DNA of 22,705 nucleotides from UBA6987 sp045616945. GTDB taxonomy: Bacteria; Bacillota; Clostridia; Lachnospirales; Lachnospiraceae. Below the pieces are notes generated by a model. It made no database searches. It saw nothing but the letters and a program-made list of their open reading frames with translations, and was not told the DNA's origin. The position numbers were made by a program, and so were the translations under genes. Location: NCBI GenBank assembly GCA_045616945.1, contig JAZLHR010000108.1:1-22705 (forward strand), in the 5' to 3' direction. Shown here piece after piece: positions 7,455 through 13,907 of this stretch. The stretch's first letter is position 1, and each line of letters starts with the position of its first letter.

Positions 7455-9020
7455 ATGAAAAGAAAAGAAAAAGAAAAAAGCGCCTCGGCGCAGAAATTGC
7501 AGCGTAAATCGCATGTCAAACTGAAAACGAAGGTCTGGATCGCTCTGTGCGTGGTGCTGCTGATCCCCGCCGCGCTGCTGAGTTTTTCCCTGGCCTGGCT
7601 GGCTACGCGCCGCGAGCAGTCGCTGCGGCGTGACTACGGGATCACGGACGGGGCGGATATCAATCTGTTCTCCTTCTATTCCGGCCGTGTTTTCGATGCG
7701 CAGATGGAAACGCTGCAGAGCGATCTCCGCGAGGTCCTGAAGGAGGGCGCCCCTCTGGGCGATGTCACGGTATATCTGGAACGGAAAAACAGCGAGCTGG
7801 GAGAGCAGAACGCGTTTCTGCTGGCGTCGCTGGGCCGGGAATGGTTCTATATCGCGCCGGGCACGGTGCAGGAAGTGCAGATGTTCCTGGAGGGACAGAA
7901 TCCGGAATCCGGGGATGTCCGCTACTATCTGGGCGGCGAAAATCAATATCTGATAGGCTGCTGTCCCGTGAACCGCCCCGAGGGAGAGAATTGGAAGATC
8001 TATCTGGTCACCAACGTTTCGGCGGTCCTCCCCGAGGCCCGTTTGACGATCTTCATGGGGGAGGGCGTCATTTTCACCATCCTGATCGCAACGGTGGTGC
8101 TGCTTCTGTATTGGTTTTATCATTCGCTGGTGCGGCCGCTGCGGCAGCTGCAGCGGGCTACCTGCTCCATCCGCGACGGAAATCTGGACTTTGAATTGGA
8201 GGCGGAGGGAGACGATGAAATATCGGATCTCTGCCGCAGCTTTGAGGCCATGCGGCGCCAGCTGAAGGCAGTAGCCGATGAACGCCTGCGCAATGAGCGG
8301 GAGAACCGGGAGCTGATCAGCAATATTTCTCATGATCTGAAGACGCCTATCACAGCCATCCGCGGTTATGTGGAGGGTATCATGGATGGTGTGGCTTCGT
8401 CCCCGGAAAAAATGGAGCGCTATATCCGCACCATTTCCAACAAGGCAAACGATATGGATCGGCTGATAGATGAACTGACGCTGTATTCCAAGCTGGATAC
8501 CAACCGCATCATGTATAACTTCACCAAGATCCATGTGGAGGACTATTTCGGAGACTGTGCCGAAGAACTGCAGCTGGAGCTGGAGGCGAAGGGTATCAAA
8601 CTGGTATATTCCAACGAGCTGCAGGAGGATGCCGTGATCATCGGCGACCCGGAGCAGCTGAAAAAGGTCATCAACAATATCGTATCCAATTCCGTGAAAT
8701 ATATGGACAAGGAGCGGGGGCTCATCGAGCTGCGCGTATCGCTGAGCGGTGGCGATTTTGTCCGGGTGGAACTGGAAGATAACGGCTGCGGCATCGCGGC
8801 CAAGGACCTTCCCTATGTGTTCGACCGTTTCTACCGGACGGATGCGTCGCGCAATTCACAGACGGGCGGCAGCGGTATCGGGCTGTCGATCGTTAAGAAG
8901 ATCATCGAAGACCACGGCGGGCGCATCTGGGCAGGCGGCCGGGAGGGCGTCGGTACGGTCATCAGTTTTGAACTCAGAAAATATCAGGAGGCCGAATATG
9001 AGCAGAATTCTGATCGTTGA
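7455..9020 (+). CDS. Transmembrane sensor histidine kinase (HAMP-HisKA-HATPase)
   Basis: The 521-aa kinase has a very basic N-terminus, TM1 (about 27-50), an outside sensor region (51-196) that I do not recognise, TM2 (about 197-222), HAMP (to about 275), and HisKA with the phospho-accepting H293 in NISHDLKTPIT. The catalytic domain has an N-box (INNIVSNSVKYM, about 406-417), G1 (DNGCGI, 442-447), an F-box (YVFDRFYR) and G2 (GGSGIGLSIV, 471-480). All residues needed for autophosphorylation are present. Its last 23 bp overlap the start of the response regulator gene, so the two are certainly a pair. The signal is unknown, but the adjacent DUF5711 protein and the outside loop point to the cell envelope. 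Confidence 0.95.
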   Translation: MKRKEKEKSASAQKLQRKSHVKLKTKVWIALCVVLLIPAALLSFSLAWLATRREQSLRRDYGITDGADINLFSFYSGRVFDAQMETLQSDLREVLKEGAPLGDVTVYLERKNSELGEQNAFLLASLGREWFYIAPGTVQEVQMFLEGQNPESGDVRYYLGGENQYLIGCCPVNRPEGENWKIYLVTNVSAVLPEARLTIFMGEGVIFTILIATVVLLLYWFYHSLVRPLRQLQRATCSIRDGNLDFELEAEGDDEISDLCRSFEAMRRQLKAVADERLRNERENRELISNISHDLKTPITAIRGYVEGIMDGVASSPEKMERYIRTISNKANDMDRLIDELTLYSKLDTNRIMYNFTKIHVEDYFGDCAEELQLELEAKGIKLVYSNELQEDAVIIGDPEQLKKVINNIVSNSVKYMDKERGLIELRVSLSGGDFVRVELEDNGCGIAAKDLPYVFDRFYRTDASRNSQTGGSGIGLSIVKKIIEDHGGRIWAGGREGVGTVISFELRKYQEAEYEQNSDR

Positions 9021-9687
9021 GGATGAAGAATCCATCGCCGAGCTGGAACGGGATTACCTGGAGCTCAGCGGCTTTGAGGTGGAAATAGCCGCGGACGGGC
9101 CAAGCGGCCTGCAGGCGGCATTGGAAAAACCTTTCGACTTGTTTATTCTGGATCTGATGCTGCCCGGGATGGACGGCTTTACTCTCTGCCAGAAGATCCG
9201 CGAAAAAAAAGATACCCCGATCCTGGTGGTATCCGCCAAGAAGGAGGATATCGACAAGATCCGGGGCTTCGGAGAGGGTGCGGACGACTATATCACTAAG
9301 CCTTTCAGCCCGAGTGAGCTGGTGGCGCGGGTGAAGGCGCATCTGACCCGTTATGAGCGTTTGACCGGTCAGAACCTGCGCCGCAGCGAGCTGATCGAGA
9401 TCCGCGGCCTGAAGATCGATCTGACGGCGCGGCGTGTTTGGGTGAACGGTGAAGAAAAAAGCTTCACCGGCAAGGAATTTGACCTGCTCAGCTTCCTGGC
9501 GCAGCACCCCGACAGGGTATTTACCAAAGAGGAACTGTTCCGGAATATCTGGGGCATGGAATCGCTGGGAGATATCGCGACCGTGACCGTTCATGTGAAG
9601 AAGGTCCGCGAAAAGGTGGAACTGGATACTTCCAAGCCGCAGTATATCGAAACGATCTGGGGCGTGGGATACCGGTTCAAGGTGTGA
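8998..9687 (+). CDS. OmpR/PhoB family response regulator
   Basis: DNA-binding transcription regulator of 229 aa, partner of the overlapping kinase. The receiver domain (1-115) has the acidic pocket E8/D9, the phospho-acceptor D52 (LDLMLPGMDG), S79 and K101 (TKPFSP). The C-terminal winged helix (about 130-229) includes FTGKEFDLLSFLAQHPDRVF and ends with the typical ETIWGVGYRFKV. The start is ATG at 8998, with AGGAGG six bases upstream inside the kinase gene; the open frame continues further upstream, but the conserved family start is MSRILIVEDE. Its 3' end overlaps the convergent CYTH gene by 11 bp. Confidence 0.95.
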   Translation: MSRILIVEDEESIAELERDYLELSGFEVEIAADGPSGLQAALEKPFDLFILDLMLPGMDGFTLCQKIREKKDTPILVVSAKKEDIDKIRGFGEGADDYITKPFSPSELVARVKAHLTRYERLTGQNLRRSELIEIRGLKIDLTARRVWVNGEEKSFTGKEFDLLSFLAQHPDRVFTKEELFRNIWGMESLGDIATVTVHVKKVREKVELDTSKPQYIETIWGVGYRFKV

Positions 9688-10159
9688 GCCCGGGCAGCAG
9701 CAGTTCCGCCGGCAGCTCCGGCGCGGAGGCAAGCCAGGCATTGTGGCAGCGGCGGTCTTCGGTGACATCCCTGCCGAACCAGGCGGGCGGCGTGAAGCGG
9801 ATCGCTTCCTCTTCGGTGGGAAATTCCACTTCGGCCAGCATACGGCCCTCAAGCTCCCCGTGGAAGCGGTCCAGCTCGATCGTATAGGGACCGAACGGGA
9901 TGCAGGTGCGGGTCTTGCGGAGGATGCGGCCGTCGGCCTTGGTCAGAAGATGCCGGTAGCTTTCTTCCGTCAGCGGGAATTCCAGCTCCTCATGAGCCAT
10001 TTTCCCTTTCCCCTTGCAGGTCAGGTAATAGCTGCCGCCGTCCCGCCGCACACGCACGACGGGCTGCACCGACAGATATCCCTGCTCCAGTTCGCGGGAG
10101 GGATAGCCGTCCAGATCCGCGGGCAGCTGCCGGACCAGAAATTTGCGTTCGATTTCCAT
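9677..10159 (-). CDS. CYTH domain protein (triphosphate tunnel metalloenzyme)
   Basis: The 160-aa protein begins MEIERKFLV, the ExExK signature of the CYTH/TTM superfamily. These enzymes hydrolyse triphosphate compounds (inorganic triphosphate, ThTP or NTP) in a beta-barrel tunnel. Charged strands typical of the tunnel are visible: RVRRDGG, YYLTCKGKG, EELEFPLTEE, TYELDRFHG-like TIELDRFHG, and LAEVEFPTEEEA. The real substrate cannot be told from sequence. The ATG at 10159 has AAAGGAG upstream with about 7-nt spacing; a longer frame reaching 10309 runs into the divergent nth gene and is not used. It converges on the response regulator with an 11-bp overlap. Confidence 0.88.
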   Translation of the reverse strand: MEIERKFLVRQLPADLDGYPSRELEQGYLSVQPVVRVRRDGGSYYLTCKGKGKMAHEELEFPLTEESYRHLLTKADGRILRKTRTCIPFGPYTIELDRFHGELEGRMLAEVEFPTEEEAIRFTPPAWFGRDVTEDRRCHNAWLASAPELPAELLLPGLTP

Positions 10160-10203
10160 GGATAGGCTCCTTTCGGGCCGGGAAAAGACCGGCTGACTCC
10201 GGG

Positions 10204-10232
10204 AGCATACCACGCCGGAAACAAAAAGGAAA
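10204..10232 (-). promoter_or_regulatory. Possible promoter of the CYTH gene
   Basis: On the minus strand a weak TTTCCT (10232-10227), a 17-bp spacer and TATGCT (10209-10204) with a TGG extension form a possible extended -10 promoter. It lies in the 79-bp gap between CYTH and the divergent nth. I see no convincing plus-strand promoter for nth in the same gap. Confidence 0.3.
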
Positions 10233-10238
10233 GCCGCA

Positions 10239-10904
10239 ATGGGTACGAAACAGAAAAACGAAACAAGAGTACGGGAAATATTGGCACTTCTCGATGAAAA
10301 TCTCGGCACGGAGATGCGGCGCTATCTGCATTATGAAACGCCCTGGCAGCTCCTGGTGGCCGTCGTTCTCAGCGCGCAGTGTACCGATGCCCGTGTAAAT
10401 GAGGTGACCAAAGATCTTTTTGCCGCCTATCCCACGCCGGAGGCCATGGCCGCGGCGGATCTGGCGGAGCTGGAGAAGGCCGTATATCCTACCGGCTTTT
10501 ACCGGGCCAAGGCGGCGCATATCCGGGACCTTTCGGCGGCTGTCGCGGCACGGGGCGGCGAGGTGCCCCGGAGCCTGGAGGAACTGACGGCACTGCCGGG
10601 CGTGGGGCGGAAAACGGCCAATGTGATCCGCGGGCATATATACGGAGAGCCGAGTATAGTGGTAGATACGCATGTGAAGCGCATCGCCAAAAGATTGGGC
10701 TTTACAAATGAGACCGAGCCGTATAAAGTAGAAAAGGATCTGATGCGGGTCCTGCCGGAGGATCATTGGATCCTGTGCAACCTGCAGCTGATCGCCCTCG
10801 GGCGCAGCCTGTGTACCGCGCGCGGTCCGAAATGCGGGGATTGCTTCCTGAAGCAGCTCTGCCCCGCCGCAAATACAGAAAACGGAGATAAGAAGCATGT
10901 TTGA
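10239..10904 (+). CDS. nth: Endonuclease III (DNA glycosylase/AP lyase)
   Basis: Base-excision repair enzyme that removes oxidised pyrimidines and nicks abasic sites. The helix-hairpin-helix LPGVGRKTANVI holds the catalytic lysine K125, and D143 lies in VVDTHVKRIAKRLG. A C-terminal [4Fe-4S] loop is complete: C192, C199, C202 and C208 (C-x6-C-x2-C-x5-C). The length of 221 aa is normal. AAGGAAAG precedes the ATG by about 6 nt. The last 8 bp overlap the start of a 39-aa ORF, which in turn overlaps trmL, so the three genes are translated from one message. Confidence 0.96.
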   Translation: MGTKQKNETRVREILALLDENLGTEMRRYLHYETPWQLLVAVVLSAQCTDARVNEVTKDLFAAYPTPEAMAAADLAELEKAVYPTGFYRAKAAHIRDLSAAVAARGGEVPRSLEELTALPGVGRKTANVIRGHIYGEPSIVVDTHVKRIAKRLGFTNETEPYKVEKDLMRVLPEDHWILCNLQLIALGRSLCTARGPKCGDCFLKQLCPAANTENGDKKHV

Positions 10905-11016
10905 TTTCAGTAATACGAAGAAGAAAAAGACTTTTATCAAGATCGTCGTGGCGATCCTGGTGCTTTGCATGGTAGTTCCCACGGCTTACAGTCTGCTGGC
11001 GGCTCTGTTCGGATGA
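10897..11016 (+). CDS. Small single-pass membrane peptide, 39 aa
   Basis: A short ORF starts at ATG 10897 inside the end of nth and stops at TGA 11014-11016, overlapping the trmL start as ATGA. GGAG (10884-10887) lies 9 nt before the ATG. The peptide starts MFDFSNTKKKKTFIK, then has a hydrophobic helix (about residues 13-37) and ends ALFG. This is an Nin-type small membrane protein: short N-terminus, a lysine patch and one helix. It resembles in layout short Firmicutes peptides such as Prli42 or DUF4044 proteins, but I cannot assign it. The double overlap and good ribosome binding site argue that it is translated. Confidence 0.72.
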   Translation: MFDFSNTKKKKTFIKIVVAILVLCMVVPTAYSLLAALFG

Positions 11017-11507
11017 ATATCGTTCTGCTGGAGCCGGAGATCCCAGCCAATACCGGCAATATCGGGCGGACCTGCGTATCGACCGGGAGCCGCCTGCATC
11101 TGATACGGCCGCTGGGCTTTTCGCTGGACGAAAAGGAGATCCGGCGCGCCGGCCTCGATTACTGGCCGCGGCTGGATGTGACCGTGTACGAGAACTATCA
11201 GGATTTTCTGGACAGGAACCCCGGCGCGGTGATCTATTATGCCACGACAAAGGCCAGACAGCTGTACACGGAGGTGTCCTACGAAAAGGATGCCTATTTG
11301 ATGTTCGGCAAGGAGAGCGCAGGCATTCCCGAGGAGATCCTGGCGGCCAACCGGGCCCGGGCGGTGCGCCTTCCGATGGTCCCGGACAACCGCTCCCTGA
11401 ATCTTTCGAATTCCGTGGCCGTGCTGCTTTATGAGGCACTGCGCCAGAACGGCTTCCCCGGGCTGCAGCGGGAGGGAAATCTGCACAGACTGTCCTGGGA
11501 TGACTGA
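11013..11507 (+). CDS. trmL: tRNA (cytidine(34)-2'-O)-methyltransferase TrmL
   Basis: SPOUT-class methyltransferase that puts a 2'-O-methyl group on the wobble base of tRNA-Leu species. The 164-aa length and the trefoil-knot motifs fit TrmL (YibK): the N-terminal MNIVLLEPEIPANTGNIGRT, the middle LMFGKESAGIP, and the C-terminal RLPMVPDNRSLNLSNSVAV that makes the SAM-binding knot. The start at ATG 11013 overlaps the stop of the 39-aa ORF (ATGA), so translation is probably coupled. A longer upstream frame from 10965 is not credible, because it would read through the small ORF without a binding site. Confidence 0.93.
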   Translation: MNIVLLEPEIPANTGNIGRTCVSTGSRLHLIRPLGFSLDEKEIRRAGLDYWPRLDVTVYENYQDFLDRNPGAVIYYATTKARQLYTEVSYEKDAYLMFGKESAGIPEEILAANRARAVRLPMVPDNRSLNLSNSVAVLLYEALRQNGFPGLQREGNLHRLSWDD

Positions 11508-11525
11508 ATCGGGGCGGAGAAAGGG

Positions 11526-11915
11526 ATGATCATGAAAGAAAAGCTGAAAAAATACTTCACCAAGGAGCGGATCAAAAAGATCCTGCTCGGGGTGCTGTGG
11601 TATGCCATTTCCGTATTCTGCCTGTGGATCATGAGCAAAAGGGCAGGCGGCTGGACGAAGGACCAGTGGGTCGAATATATGATCATTCTGGCACTGGCCT
11701 GGATCCTCTGGTACATTTTCAACAGGAAGACCCAGCGCGTCCAGCAGGAAATGGAGAGAAAACTGCAGGAAAAGCTCGCCGGAAAAGGTGCGCCCGTGAT
11801 GCCGGACGATGACCCGGAGGAGGAAGCCGCAGCCGAAACAAAGAACTTCTCCCCGTATCATTATGTCAATCCGGTCACGGAAGACGAAGAAACGGCGGAA
11901 AAAACCGAAAAATAA
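11526..11915 (+). CDS. Two-helix membrane protein, hypothetical
   Basis: I do not recognise this 129-aa protein. It has a lysine-rich N-terminus (KEKLKKYFTKERIKK), a hydrophobic helix at about 20-38, a second at about 55-71, and then a charged, likely cytoplasmic tail of about 55 residues that ends in an acidic Glu-rich stretch. The topology is probably both ends inside. Two starts are possible: ATG 11526 (GGAG six nt upstream) or ATG 11532 (AAAGGG six nt upstream). It follows trmL by 18 bp, so it is likely the last gene of the nth operon. No clear terminator follows it. Confidence 0.75.
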   Translation: MIMKEKLKKYFTKERIKKILLGVLWYAISVFCLWIMSKRAGGWTKDQWVEYMIILALAWILWYIFNRKTQRVQQEMERKLQEKLAGKGAPVMPDDDPEEEAAAETKNFSPYHYVNPVTEDEETAEKTEK

Positions 11916-11957
11916 CAGACGGATCGCCTGTTTCCGCGCATTGAGATCGGAAAAAGC

Positions 11958-11986
11958 TTGCTTTTTTTGCGGAGACAGGGTACAAT
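11958..11986 (+). promoter_or_regulatory. Promoter of the 93-aa gene
   Basis: TTGCTT (11958-11963), a 17-bp spacer and TACAAT (11981-11986) form a good sigma-A promoter. Transcription would start near 11993, just before a stem-loop in the leader. Confidence 0.65.
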
Positions 11987-11994
11987 AAAGCGTC

Positions 11995-12014
11995 GCCGCG
12001 ATTTGAACCGCGGC
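11995..12014 (+). promoter_or_regulatory. Leader stem-loop before the 93-aa gene
   Basis: A perfect 6-bp stem (GCCGCG with CGCGGC, 8-nt loop) stands at the very 5' end of the predicted transcript and ends 6 nt before the GGGAGGAAC ribosome binding site. It could stabilise the 5' end or influence translation; I see no known riboswitch. Confidence 0.45.
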
Positions 12015-12033
12015 AGTATCGGGAGGAACAGCC

Positions 12034-12315
12034 ATGAGCCAGGAAAAGATGGAGAAATATCAGGACTTCAAGAAGAACCGCAAGGAGCTTCTTGCCAAGG
12101 AAAAGAAGGCAAAGAAGAACAGGAAGATTGCGGGCATCGCGGCGGCGGCTGTGGTCGGTCTGGCTATTCTGGGAGCTCTCGGCGTGACCGGCTATAATTA
12201 TGTGTCCGACCTGATCCAGGCGAAGCCACAGTATGAACGCAGTGAAATGATCATAGCTGATATCGCCGGCGTTCTGGAATCCGAAGAGGCATCCTCGGAG
12301 GAAGCAAGCAAGTAA
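12034..12315 (+). CDS. Small single-pass membrane protein, hypothetical
   Basis: I do not recognise this 93-aa protein. It starts with about 32 very basic, helix-forming residues (KKNRKELLAKEKKAKKNRK), has one hydrophobic helix at about 33-57 (alanine- and glycine-rich), and ends with an acidic Glu/Ser-rich tail. The charge pattern puts the N-terminus in the cytoplasm. GGGAGGAAC lies 5-8 nt before the ATG. It has its own promoter (11958) and a terminator behind it, so it appears to be a single-gene transcript. Confidence 0.75.
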   Translation: MSQEKMEKYQDFKKNRKELLAKEKKAKKNRKIAGIAAAAVVGLAILGALGVTGYNYVSDLIQAKPQYERSEMIIADIAGVLESEEASSEEASK

Positions 12316-12320
12316 TCGGT

Positions 12321-12339
12321 CACCGAAGCATCTTCGGTG
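12321..12339 (+). other. Stem-loop ahead of the terminator
   Basis: A perfect 8-bp stem (CACCGAAG with CTTCGGTG, loop CAT) begins 5 nt after the 93-aa stop codon and 12 nt before the next stem. No T-tract follows it. It may protect the 3' end or act as the first of two tandem hairpins. Confidence 0.5.
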
Positions 12340-12350
12340 TGCAGACATAG

Positions 12351-12385
12351 AAACCGGAGCGGAAGCATTCTGCCCCGGTTTTTTA
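12351..12385 (+). terminator. Intrinsic terminator between the 93-aa gene and proS
   Basis: Two 6-bp stem blocks (AACCGG with CCGGTT; GCGGAA with TTCTGC, including one G-U) are separated by a single A-C mismatch and capped by GCA. The stem is followed by an unbroken T-run from the end of the stem to 12384. It has the form of a strong rho-independent terminator. Confidence 0.88.
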
Positions 12386-12399
12386 TCCATTCTTTGCAG

Positions 12400-12416
12400 C
12401 CCGTCAGGGGGACGGG
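12400..12416 (+). promoter_or_regulatory. Stem-loop just before the proS ribosome binding site
   Basis: CCCGTC, loop AGGGG and GACGGG make a perfect 6-bp stem that ends two bases before AGGAGG (12419-12424). It could affect ribosome access to proS. There is no T-box consensus in the gap, and no evident promoter between the terminator and proS. Confidence 0.45.
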
Positions 12417-12430
12417 ACAGGAGGAAAAAA

Positions 12431-13870
12431 ATGGCAGAAGACAAGAAACTCGTAAAAGCAATTACCTCGCGCAGTGAGGACTTTGCGCAGTGGTATACCG
12501 ACGTCGTGAAGAAGGCGGAACTGGTGGATTATGCCAGCGTGAAGGGCTGCATGATCATGAAGCCTGCCGGCTACGCGATCTGGGAGAATATTACCCATGA
12601 ACTGGACCGCCGCTTCAAGGAAACCGGCGTGGAAAACGTGGCAATGCCTCTTTTCATTCCGGAGAGCCTGCTGCAGAAGGAAAAGGATCATGTGAACGGC
12701 TTTGCTCCCGAAGTGGCCTGGGTGACCCAGGGCGGCGGTGAAAAGCTGCAGGAGCGTCTGTGCGTACGCCCGACCTCCGAGACTCTGTTCTGCGATCTGT
12801 ATAAGAATATCGTGCAGTCCTACCGGGATCTGCCGAAGCTGTATAATCAGTGGTGCTCCGTTGTCCGTTGGGAAAAGACGACCCGTCCTTTCCTGCGCAC
12901 GACCGAATTCTGGTGGCAGGAGGGCCACACGGTCCACGCGACCGCCGAGGAGGCCGAGGCCAGAACCGTCCAGATGCTGAATATTTACGCGGATTTCTGC
13001 GAGCAGGTGCTGGCGATCCCCGTGATCAAGGGCCAGAAGACCGATAAGGAAAAATTTGCCGGTGCCGAAGCCACCTATACCATCGAAGCGCTGATGCATG
13101 ACGGCAAGGCGCTGCAGTCCGGTACCAGCCACAATTTCGGCGACGGATTTGCCCGGGCCTTCGGCATCCAGTTCTCCGACAAGGACAATCAGCTGAAATA
13201 CGTCCATCAGACCTCCTGGGGCATGTCTACCCGTATCATCGGCGCCATCATCATGGTACACGGCGATGACAGCGGTCTGGTGCTGCCGCCCCGTATCGCA
13301 CCGACGCAGGTCATGGTCATTCCGATCGCGCAGCATAAGGAAGGCGTATTGGAGAAGGCTGCGGAACTGAAGGAGCAGCTGGCGGCTGCCGGCCTGCGCG
13401 TAAAGACCGATATCTCCGATAAGAACCCCGGCTGGAAGTTCAGCGAGCAGGAAATGCGCGGCATCCCCGTTCGCGTAGAGATCGGCCCGAAGGATATCGA
13501 AGCCGGTCAGGCGATCATCGTGCGCCGCGATACCCGCGAGAAGAAGGTCGCGGCACTGAGTGATCTGGCACAGGAAGTGTCTGCCATGCTGGAAAGCATG
13601 CAGAGCGATATGCTGGCCCGTGCGAAGGCACATCTGGAAGCGCATATCACGGATGCGAAAAATTATGATGAATTCAGGGATGCAGCCGACAATAAGCCCG
13701 GCTTTATCAAGGCGATGTGGTGCGGCGAGCTTACCTGCGAGATGAAGATCAAGGACGAGCTGGCTGTGACCAGCCGCTGCATGCCTTTCGAACAGGAACA
13801 TATCTCCGATACCTGCGTCTGCTGCGGCAAGCCGGCCAAGAAGCTGGTTTACTGGGGCAAGGCATATTAA
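12431..13870 (+). CDS. proS: Prolyl-tRNA synthetase, short eukaryote/archaeal type (ProS type 3)
   Basis: Class II aminoacyl-tRNA synthetase that charges tRNA-Pro. The 479-aa length and the lack of the large editing insertion between motifs 2 and 3 mark it as the short type found in archaea, eukaryotes and some bacteria. Motif 2 is RWEKTTRPFLRTTEFWWQEG (146-165). Motif 3 is in GMSTRIIGAIIMVHGDDSG (264-282). The tail has zinc-binding cysteines C431, C436, C462 and C465 and ends with the typical aromatic Tyr (YWGKAY). AGGAGG sits 6 nt before the ATG. It is followed after 37 bp by glutamine synthetase. Confidence 0.96.
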   Translation: MAEDKKLVKAITSRSEDFAQWYTDVVKKAELVDYASVKGCMIMKPAGYAIWENITHELDRRFKETGVENVAMPLFIPESLLQKEKDHVNGFAPEVAWVTQGGGEKLQERLCVRPTSETLFCDLYKNIVQSYRDLPKLYNQWCSVVRWEKTTRPFLRTTEFWWQEGHTVHATAEEAEARTVQMLNIYADFCEQVLAIPVIKGQKTDKEKFAGAEATYTIEALMHDGKALQSGTSHNFGDGFARAFGIQFSDKDNQLKYVHQTSWGMSTRIIGAIIMVHGDDSGLVLPPRIAPTQVMVIPIAQHKEGVLEKAAELKEQLAAAGLRVKTDISDKNPGWKFSEQEMRGIPVRVEIGPKDIEAGQAIIVRRDTREKKVAALSDLAQEVSAMLESMQSDMLARAKAHLEAHITDAKNYDEFRDAADNKPGFIKAMWCGELTCEMKIKDELAVTSRCMPFEQEHISDTCVCCGKPAKKLVYWGKAY

Positions 13871-13907
13871 AAAAACTGCCGGCGATCCGGAAAAGGGGGC
13901 GTACGCA

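Noticed and set aside
7410..8534. 374-aa minus-strand frame opposite the histidine kinase
   Set aside because: Shadow of a gene with all kinase motifs; no binding site or domain.
11950..11968. AAAAAGC/GCTTTTT inverted repeat as terminator of the 129-aa gene
   Set aside because: The stem is almost only A-T with a two-base loop and overlaps the -35 element of the next promoter.
12316..12430. T-box riboswitch before proS
   Set aside because: The gap is only 115 nt and lacks the AGGGTGGNACCGCG antiterminator consensus and room for a stem I.
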